A DNA stretch of 64,000 bases, from assembly GCF_040813715.1 (NCBI RefSeq), contig NZ_JBFOCH010000029.1; one strand, 5' to 3'. Positions 58,565 through 64,000 of this stretch are shown here, piece after piece. The DNA is from Mesorhizobium_K marinum. GTDB taxonomy: Bacteria > Pseudomonadota > Alphaproteobacteria > Rhizobiales > Rhizobiaceae. The notes beneath the pieces were generated by a model that was not told the DNA's origin, did not search any database, and was given only the letters and a program-made list of their open reading frames with translations. The stretch's first letter is position 1. Each line of letters begins with the position of its first letter. The translations under genes and the position numbers were made by a program.

Positions 58565-59633
58565 ATGGCCGACCTGTCGAAGAAAGTGATCATCACCTGT
58601 GCCGTCACGGGCGGAATCCACACGCCCACCATGTCGGATGCGTTGCCCTACAAGCCGGAAGACATCGCTCGGCAGTCGATCGAGGCGGCGGAAGCCGGGG
58701 CGTCGATCCTGCATCTCCACGCACGCGACCCCAACGACGGAAGGCCGACGCCGGACCCGGCCGTATTCATGCAGTTCCTGCCGCGCATCAAGCAATCGAC
58801 GGACGCCGTCATCAACGTGACCACCGGTGGCGGGCTCAACATGACGGTGGAGCAGCGGCTGGCGGCGCCTCTCGTCGCTAAGCCGGAAATGTGCTCGCTC
58901 AACATGGGGTCGATGAACTTCGGCATCTATCCGCTCGCCGACCGGTATTCATCCTGGAAGCACGACTGGGAGGAGCCTTATCTGCGCGGCACCGACGACT
59001 TCATTTTCCGCAACACCTTTCGCGACATCGAGCGCATCCTGAAGCTGCTCGGCGAGGAGCACGGCACGAAATTCGAGCACGAGTGCTACGATGTCGGCCA
59101 TCTCTACAACCTCGCGCACTTTGTTGACCGGGGCTTGGTGAAGCCGCCCTTCTTCGTCCAGCTCATCTTCGGGATACTCGGCGGCATCGGCCCGGAAATG
59201 GAGAACCTGATGTTCATGAAGCAGAAGGCCGACAAGCTTTTCGGAGACACNCGTTGATCGCGGCCTGGTTAAGCCGCCTTTCTTCGTCCAGCTCATCTTC
59301 GGGATACTCGGCGGCATCGGCCCGGAAATGGAGAACCTGATGTTCATGAAGCAGAAGGCCGACAAGCTTTTCGGAGACACCTACCGCTGGTCGGTGCTGG
59401 CTGCCGGGCGGTTCCAGATGCCTTTCGCAACCCAGGCGGCCATGCTTGGCGGATCGGTACGGGTAGGACTGGAGGATTCGCTCTACATCGGTCGCGGAAA
59501 GCTCGCATCATCCAACGCCGAACAGGTGCGCAAGATCAGGACGATCCTGACCGAACTCGGCCACGACATCGCGACGCCGGCCGAGGCGCGCGCAATGCTC
59601 GGCCTGAAGGGCGGCGACCGCGTAGGATTTTGA
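58565..59633 (+). CDS. Beta-keto acid cleavage enzyme (BKACE, DUF849 family), copy 2 (split by an N)
   Basis: BKACE/Kce family TIM barrel: VIITCAVTGGIHTPTMSDAL, zinc HxH in SILHLHARDPNDGRPTPDPA, INVTTGGGLNMTVEQRL, and C-terminal GGSVRVGLEDSLYIGRGKLA. ATG 58565 has GAGG upstream. An N at 59251 is flanked by a 130-bp overlap that shifts frame; collapsing it gives one frame of 312 residues, the typical length (copy 1 is shorter at 283). Last gene of the cyclase-to-BKACE operon. Cleaves a beta-keto acid with acetyl-CoA; the substrate is set by the upstream enzymes. Confidence 0.9.
59122..59380. repeat. Contig-end duplication around N at 59251 (assembly artefact)
   Basis: Bases about 59122-59250 recur at 59252-59380 (offset 130), with SNPs near the start (GTTGACCGGGG versus GTTGATCGCGG). 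Collapsing it restores the BKACE frame. Confidence 0.87.
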
Positions 59634-60190
59634 GCATCCTGGAGTTTGTGTGTCGGCCGGTGCCGCGCGACTGCAGCGCGTCCTGGACGGTGCGGCAAAG
59701 CACCTCCTGGGCGTCCTCCACCCGGCAGGCGGGGTTCAGGCGGTCGTCGCTGCGCCAGTGGATCTCGTTGATGCGCCGGACCAGCGGCTCGACCGTGCCC
59801 AGGTGGTGCGAGGAAAGGCGGTCTGGTTGGGAGCCCGCATCAGCGAAGTCAGGATGAAATCGCACTGGCCCTGAGCGCCGCGCCCGCTTTGGTCTTGGTC
59901 GCGATGACCGCGGAATCGCGCCTCACTGAATAATGAGAGGAATTGAGAGGATGAGTTCAAGCCGCGAACGCCAATGAAGCCCAGACCGTTATGAGAGGAA
60001 AATTGTAGGGAGAAGTATGAATTTAGACAACACATTGGTCGTCAGGCTGGCGGAGGGAGTGTCATTAAAACCTGCGTCCGTTAGTGTTTGCTGATGAACT
60101 GTAAGCCTTGAAATGTAAGAGATACAGCGTCTTTTCTGTTTACTGGCGTTCGCGATTGTGGCCTAACATCACACACCGAAGTTAGGACGG
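59634..60190. other. Intergenic boundary between core operon and integrative element
   Basis: 557 bp without a supported gene. The left 240 bp stay GC-rich with weak open frames on both strands, perhaps remnants of a lost gene. From about 59930 the sequence turns visibly AT-richer up to the integrase. No tRNA or tmRNA 3' end is recognisable, so the attachment site cannot be named. A repeated GAGAGGA motif (59935, 59945, 59993) lies here. Confidence 0.5.
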
Positions 60191-61435
60191 ATGTTGCAGC
60201 AAATGCCCCGCGCGCTGAACAAACTGACCGATACCTTCATTCGCTCCAAAGAACTCAAGGCCGGTCGTCATCCTGACGGCGGCGGGCTCTACCTGCGCGT
60301 TCGCGGCAACGGGTCCAAGCATTGGGTGTTCCTCACATTCAAGACGGTCGCGGGCAAACGGCTTTGGAAGGAAGTCGGGCTTGGGGCCTACCCAACGGTT
60401 TCCTTGAAGGACGCGCGGGCCGCCGCAGAGGATTGCCGCAGGCAGGTGCAGAAGGGGCTCCCAGCCGGCGCAGCCGGCAAGGGTAGCCAAGGGCCGACTT
60501 TTGCTCAGGTCGCCGCCGACTTCATCGACGAGATGGGGAAGGGCTGGTCGAACCAGAAGCACCGGGCGCAATGGGAAATGACCCTCGGCGATACGTACTG
60601 CCGCTCGATCCGCAGCAAGGCTATCTCGGAAGTCTCGACGGCCGATGTGCTGGCGGTGCTCAAACCAATCTGGATGGCGAAACCTGAAACCGCTCAACGG
60701 CTTCGAGGGCGCATTGAACGGGTGATGTCGTACGCGAAGGCCGCAGGTCTGGTTTCCGGGGAGAACCCGGCAATGTGGCGCGGGCACCTCGAACACCTGC
60801 TGTCGAAGCGTGAGAAGCTGACACGCGGGCATCACTCCGCCATGCCCTACGCTGACGTTCCTTCATTCGTCGAACGGCTGGGGAGCGTCGCTGGACTGTC
60901 TGGCCGCGCGATTGAATTCCTGATCCTCACGGCCGCGCGATCCGGTGAAGTCCTCGGCGCGACCTGGTCGGAAATCGATTTTGAAAGCGAGGTCTGGACC
61001 GTACCGAAGGAGCGGATGAAGGGCCGGCGCGCGCATAGGGTCCCGCTATCGCCTCGTGCGGTCGACATACTCCGCGAGCTGCACGATGTACGTACCGGGG
61101 AATACATTTTCCCGGGCGAACCGAAGGCTGGAATAGAGCGGCCGTTGTCGGTGATGGCGTTCACGATGCAGATGCGGCGCATGGGCGTGGGGCACTATAC
61201 GCCGCACGGATTCCGGTCGGCGTTCCGCGATTGGGCTGGCGATGAAACGTCATTCCCGCGCGAGGTCGCAGAAGCGGCGTTGGCGCACCGAGTCGGCAAT
61301 GAAGTCGAGAACGCCTATAGGCGTAGTGACGCCCTGGAGAAGCGGCGTCTGCTGATGGCGGCGTGGGCCAAATTCGTGGGCACCTCGGCGAAGGTTCTGT
61401 CGCTGGTTCCTCGGCACGCTTCGGGTCCAACCTGA
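60191..61435 (+). CDS. Tyrosine-type site-specific integrase (P4-like)
   Basis: 414 residues. N-terminal DUF4102-type arm-binding domain (KAGRHPDGGGLYLRVRGNGS, VGLGAYPTVSLKDARAAAED), SAM-like core-binding domain (FAQVAADFIDEMGKGWSNQK), and catalytic domain with Arg in LILTAARSGEVLGATWSEID, His-x-x-Arg in TPHGFRSAFRDWAGDE, and Tyr nucleophile in GNEVENAYRRSDALEKRR. Integrates or excises the element that begins here. P4-like integrases usually target tRNA genes, but none is seen alongside. Usual length for the family. Confidence 0.95.
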   Translation: MLQQMPRALNKLTDTFIRSKELKAGRHPDGGGLYLRVRGNGSKHWVFLTFKTVAGKRLWKEVGLGAYPTVSLKDARAAAEDCRRQVQKGLPAGAAGKGSQGPTFAQVAADFIDEMGKGWSNQKHRAQWEMTLGDTYCRSIRSKAISEVSTADVLAVLKPIWMAKPETAQRLRGRIERVMSYAKAAGLVSGENPAMWRGHLEHLLSKREKLTRGHHSAMPYADVPSFVERLGSVAGLSGRAIEFLILTAARSGEVLGATWSEIDFESEVWTVPKERMKGRRAHRVPLSPRAVDILRELHDVRTGEYIFPGEPKAGIERPLSVMAFTMQMRRMGVGHYTPHGFRSAFRDWAGDETSFPREVAEAALAHRVGNEVENAYRRSDALEKRRLLMAAWAKFVGTSAKVLSLVPRHASGPT

Positions 61436-61899
61436 ACCCGAGGCAGGGTTGCTCGTGAAAGGCCTTTACTGTCCCTTGACGGACTCAGCGACCGCGACCA
61501 TATTGGGTCTTCCGGTAAGTTTTCAGCTTTCGAAGGGCTCTCGTGCACAAGCTCGTTGCTACAGCGGCGGGTGTTTCGTGCAGGCTGCTGAAAGTCTATT
61601 CCGGTCTTTCCTTTTAGCGCGACAGTGGATCGAGTAGGCAAGTCAGTAGCCTTGGGGCTGCGGACGGTTTCGTTGTGCCCGGTTTCCCCACGAGAACAAA
61701 CCACGATTCTGTGTGTTGAACAGCCTGTGGATAACGGGGGTCTAACCCGTTGTCCTCTATGGGAAAAAGACAGGTTGGGGAAAACGCACGATTCCTTGTC
61801 ATAACGGACTTGTCAGGTTGGGCGTTTGCCGGTGGCCGTGGTAGTATCTGAGTATGGTTTTGCGTTGATGAGTGTCGCTTCGAAAATGAAAGGACAGGT
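61436..61899. other. Control region of the integrative element
   Basis: 464 bp with no gene. It holds a perfect DnaA-box sequence on the minus strand (61726-61734), a hairpin AACGGG-N7-CCCGTT (61733-61751), direct repeats CTTGTCA (61795-61801, 61809-61815) and CAGGTTGGG (61771-61779, 61814-61822). Its base composition is more AT-rich than the core operons. May contain integrase/excisionase arm sites or a replication or transfer signal. Confidence 0.5.
61726..61734 (-). other. Perfect DnaA-box sequence
   Basis: TGTGGATAA on the plus strand is the reverse complement of the consensus TTATCCACA. A single box can occur by chance; its place in the control region of a mobile element is suggestive only. 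Confidence 0.4.
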
Positions 61900-62109
61900 A
61901 TGGAAGCAAGTGCCCTGTGCGCGTTCACGATCAACTCGTTCTGCGAAGCCTACGGTATCCGTCGAAACCTTGCCTACAAGGAAATCGGTGCCGGCCGTCT
62001 CCACATTCGTAAGGTGGGGAGAAGGACCCTCATAAGGCGAGTTGACGCTGAAGCATGGCTCGACGGTCTGCCGATAGGCGATCCAAGAGCCAAGAAGGAC
62101 GGGGAATAA
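61900..62109 (+). CDS. Excisionase-like helix-turn-helix protein (AlpA/Xis type)
   Basis: 69 residues. MEASALCAFTINSFCEAYGI then RRNLAYKEIGAGRLHIRKVG and RTLIRRVDAEAWLDGLPIG: the MerR-like winged HTH used by excisionases and AlpA, with the wing RTLI and the W-L end. Upstream AAAGGACAGGT is a good Shine-Dalgarno. Likely directs excision with the integrase or activates its gene. Confidence 0.82.
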   Translation: MEASALCAFTINSFCEAYGIRRNLAYKEIGAGRLHIRKVGRRTLIRRVDAEAWLDGLPIGDPRAKKDGE

Positions 62110-62201
62110 GCGGGTCAAGTTTGGCGACGTGACCGCTTACTCCCCGGATGCTGATCCATCTGAAAAACCAAGCCTCCCAGGACCTGAAAGAAGGACCAAC
62201 A

Positions 62202-62570
62202 ATGTCTATTGTAGACCCTGTAGCGAAATCCGCCAACTCGAACTCACGTAACCGTGAAAGAGTCGCAGGCGGTGTTGCAAAAAAGTTCGCCATCGTCGTT
62301 CGTATCAAGCCTGATGGCCGTATCATTCGCCTTGACGGCCGTGCAGCCTGGGTGCTGAACGAGTTGGTAAAGGTTGGCAAGCGCAGTTTAACTGCCAGTG
62401 ACTACCCGGCTGGCATCAGTCTTGCTCACTACATCCTCCTCTGCCGCAAGGAAGGGTTCCTCATCACGACTGAGCGGGAAGCACATGCTGGCGTCTTTTC
62501 GGGTGTGCATGCCAGATATCGTTTGGAGACGCCCGTAACTGTCCTCGAAACGCCCAAGGCGGCGGCGTGA
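62202..62570 (+). CDS. Winged-helix domain-containing island protein
   Basis: 122 residues from ATG 62202 (AAAGAAGGA upstream), starting MSIVDPVAKSANSNSRNRER. The C half has IKPDGRIIRLDGRAAWVLNE and SAHYVxxLRKxG-like SLAHYILLCRKEGFLITTER then GVFSGVHARYRLE, the winged-helix family found on rhizobial islands and prophages. Probably DNA-binding; exact role unknown. Confidence 0.78.
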   Translation: MSIVDPVAKSANSNSRNRERVAGGVAKKFAIVVRIKPDGRIIRLDGRAAWVLNELVKVGKRSLTASDYPAGISLAHYILLCRKEGFLITTEREAHAGVFSGVHARYRLETPVTVLETPKAAA

Positions 62571-62573
62571 CGC

Positions 62574-62762
62574 ATGGGGTATCAAGAGGAACCCGGGCCG
62601 GACGGTGATCCGGTAAAAGCGGCTGCGCAATGGCTGGCGTTCGGCGGGGCTGACAAGTCCCGTCCGGTCATCCCGCAGTTGCGGTCGAAGTTCTCGCTCA
62701 CGACCAAGTCGGCGGTCGAAGCCATCCGTGAGGCCAACCTGATCCGGGCGAGGTCGCTATGA
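62574..62762 (+). CDS. Small hypothetical protein of the integrative element
   Basis: 62 residues beginning MGYQEEPGPDGDPVKAAAQW. No family recognised with certainty; the end KFSLTTKSAVEAIREANLIR looks like a helix-turn-helix found in small phage-island proteins. It starts 3 bp after the winged-helix gene and overlaps the next gene by ATGA (62759-62762), which supports it being real. Confidence 0.65.
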   Translation: MGYQEEPGPDGDPVKAAAQWLAFGGADKSRPVIPQLRSKFSLTTKSAVEAIREANLIRARSL

Positions 62763-63049
62763 CAGGGACCGAGCTTAATATCTTCCACGACAAGGAGCCG
62801 GCCGACGCACCGGCAGCTACAGCGCCCGATGCTCCCAAAAAAGAATGGGAGATGGACTGGATCGACGGCCCGGAAATCATCATCCGGGAATACGGTTCCA
62901 TCGCGCTCTACACCAACGCTGCCGGGTCTATTGTCATCCGGCAGGAAGGCCAGAACGGCGACGACGACAGCTTGGTCTTCGTCTCCACGGTCGACGCCGC
63001 CCGCGTCCTCATTGCCGCGCTTGAGCGACAGATTGGGGGTGCGGGATGA
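62759..63049 (+). CDS. Hypothetical protein of the integrative element
   Basis: 96 residues, acidic: MTGTELNIFHDKEPADAPAA then EWEMDWIDGPEIIIREYGSI and IVIRQEGQNGDDDSLVFVST. No signal peptide, membrane helix or known motif. ATGA overlaps on both sides (62759 and 63046) place it in a co-translated cassette. Confidence 0.7.
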   Translation: MTGTELNIFHDKEPADAPAATAPDAPKKEWEMDWIDGPEIIIREYGSIALYTNAAGSIVIRQEGQNGDDDSLVFVSTVDAARVLIAALERQIGGAG

Positions 63050-63774
63050 AGGCCGGGCGCGGACGGAATACCGGCGAGCCTAAGCATGCCCGCATGTACG
63101 GATGGGAAGCGAAGACGGACGCCTATCGGTCTCTCAACTGCTACGCCCGGTGCCTGCTGGTCGAGTTCAAGCTGAAGTACAACGGGCAGAACAACGGCGC
63201 TATCTCGATGTCGATGCGTGAGGCGCAAGCGTTGCTCGGGTGTAGCAACAAGCCAGTTCCCTTGGCCTTTGCGCAGCTCGTCGACAGGGGTTTCATCAAG
63301 ATAACCGAGAAGGGCTCCTTCGAGCACACCGAACGCTATGGCGGATCTCTGAAGGCGTCCACTTGGACGTTGACGGAATACGCCATCGACGAGCCTGTGC
63401 GAGTGCTCGGGGTGCCGACGAAAGACTTCATGCGGTGGAGGAGGCCGGCCGACCTCGAAGCCCATGACAAGGCGCTGGCCGCACCCAAGGAAAAAAGACG
63501 GTACGCCGACAGCACACCACAAGTACGCCGAAAGCATACCGTCTCCAACGACACGGTACGCTCAGAGCGTACGCCTGGTACGCCCACGGCATACGCAGAC
63601 CCCCAAACCAAGGGGGGAGACGGTACGCTTAAAGCGGACACATATAGTTTACCACTACAGGGGGCTCCAGCCACTGAGGCCAAGCCTATCGGAGCCCTGC
63701 TGACGAACATCCTCACCAACGCAGCCCGTAAGCAGCCGGCCCCCGAAGGCAAGGCTGCGCTGCGGGCGGGGTGA
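63046..63774 (+). CDS. Winged-HTH, replication-initiator-like island protein
   Basis: 242 residues. The N half has GEPKHARMYGWEAKTDAYRS, ARCLLVEFKLKYNGQNNGAI and SMSMREAQALLGCSNKPVPL then LAFAQLVDRGFIKITEKGSF, an HTH family widely seen on alphaproteobacterial islands and prophages. The C half is low-complexity and basic, rich in Thr, Pro and Arg, with no domain. Could act in regulation or replication of the element; not shown. Confidence 0.7.
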   Translation: MKAGRGRNTGEPKHARMYGWEAKTDAYRSLNCYARCLLVEFKLKYNGQNNGAISMSMREAQALLGCSNKPVPLAFAQLVDRGFIKITEKGSFEHTERYGGSLKASTWTLTEYAIDEPVRVLGVPTKDFMRWRRPADLEAHDKALAAPKEKRRYADSTPQVRRKHTVSNDTVRSERTPGTPTAYADPQTKGGDGTLKADTYSLPLQGAPATEAKPIGALLTNILTNAARKQPAPEGKAALRAG

Positions 63775-63785
63775 AGGGCCCGACG

Positions 63786-64000
63786 ATGAAAGAGAAATCT
63801 CTTCCACTGCTCGATTGGCGGCCTCCATGCCAAGTGGTCGTCTTCCCACTCAATCGGCGGGTCGGCAAAATTCGGCGCACCGCTGAACTGCTGGTAGTGC
63901 GTAACGGCAAGAGTGCCGAAGTTTACTGGAAGCAGGTTGTGTCCGGCATCGCCTCACAGATGCACCGGGCCGGCGTCCCTGCTGATGTTGTCGCGTTCGA
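63786..64000 (+). CDS. DUF6074-like small protein, cut by the window edge
   Basis: Starts at ATG 63786, MKEKSLPLLDWRPPCQVVVF then PLNRRVGKIRRTAELLVVRN and AEVYWKQVVSGIASQMHRAG, and is still open at 64000. The FPLxxRVGKIR...YWKQ pattern matches small proteins common on rhizobial islands (DUF6074). Function unknown; the 3' end is outside the window. Confidence 0.7.
   Translation, partial: MKEKSLPLLDWRPPCQVVVFPLNRRVGKIRRTAELLVVRNGKSAEVYWKQVVSGIASQMHRAGVPADVVAF

Noticed and set aside
59640..59870. Possible small gene after BKACE copy 2
   Set aside because: Open frames exist on both strands, but none has a good start, a ribosome-binding site or recognisable similarity; at most a remnant.
59880..60190. 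tRNA gene as integrase target
   Set aside because: I looked for a cloverleaf or a TTC-loop plus acceptor 3' end and found none.
61733..61751. Rho-independent terminator after the integrase
   Set aside because: The stem AACGGG/CCCGTT is weak, far from the stop (about 300 bp) and lacks a T-run.
1..64000. CRISPR array, rRNA operon or transposase
   Set aside because: No regularly spaced repeats, rRNA-like sequence or transposase motif was found; the only long repeats are the contig-end duplicates.

Overview
The window looks like a high-GC alphaproteobacterial chromosome, most probably Hyphomicrobiales/Rhizobiales of the Mesorhizobium-Aminobacter kind. That placement is inferred from the many ABC and TRAP importers with dedicated catabolic genes, a pcaQ-pcaDCHGB arrangement with a PcaQ-like box, and the style of the integrative element at the right end. 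It reads as a scaffold of joined contigs. At nine runs of N the flanking sequence is repeated (about 44-437 bp), and most copies differ by a few SNPs. These are unmerged contig ends, probably from strain variation, and not biological duplications. Removing one copy restores a single reading frame in every gene hit.

Left part (1-15.5 kb): aldo/keto reductase and LysR regulator; a MAPEG/VOC pair divergent from an HxlR regulator with twin operators; then a right-to-left sugar-type ABC operon (permease, binding protein, a permease fused to an SMP-30-like propeller, a second SMP-30-like protein, a two-domain ATPase, a carboxymuconolactone-decarboxylase-like protein). Divergent from it runs RpiR regulator - isochorismatase-like hydrolase - glutamine-synthetase-like enzyme (interrupted by an in-frame TAG) - N-formylglutamate amidohydrolase-like protein.

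15.5-23.4 kb: a beta-keto acid cleavage enzyme (BKACE) divergent from an RpiR regulator, class III aminotransferase, polar amino-acid ABC importer (SBP, permease, ATPase) and a C45-family N-terminal nucleophile hydrolase. Together these could take up and degrade a beta-amino acid or an amide of one. A decayed SGNH hydrolase follows.

23.4-44.1 kb is an aromatic-catabolism superlocus. An AraC regulator is divergent from a TRAP transporter operon ending in a TPP-dependent enzyme and a 2,4'-dihydroxyacetophenone-dioxygenase-like cupin. A convergent operon carries a branched-chain-type ABC importer, an aromatic-type aldehyde dehydrogenase and an SDR. The two operons share a near-identical 29-bp element (26/29) about 105-110 bp before their first start codons, so they are probably one regulon that makes 4-hydroxybenzoate. 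Next to them pcaQ | pcaD-C-H-G-B, pobA and pcaIJ encode 4-hydroxybenzoate degradation through protocatechuate to beta-ketoadipyl-CoA. No pcaF thiolase is seen.

44.2-50 kb is a hydroxyquinol branch: LysR, two hydroxyquinol 1,2-dioxygenases, maleylacetate reductase and a TfdB-type flavin monooxygenase. 50-59.6 kb: an IclR regulator divergent from cyclase-family hydrolase, cupin, SDR, 3-hydroxyacyl-CoA-dehydrogenase-like protein, a complete LIV-type ABC importer and a second BKACE, a plausible uptake-to-cleavage pathway for an unknown beta-hydroxy/beta-keto acid precursor. From 60.2 kb to the right edge lies the start of an integrative element: tyrosine integrase, excisionase-like HTH, winged-helix protein and small island genes, with the last gene running off the edge.
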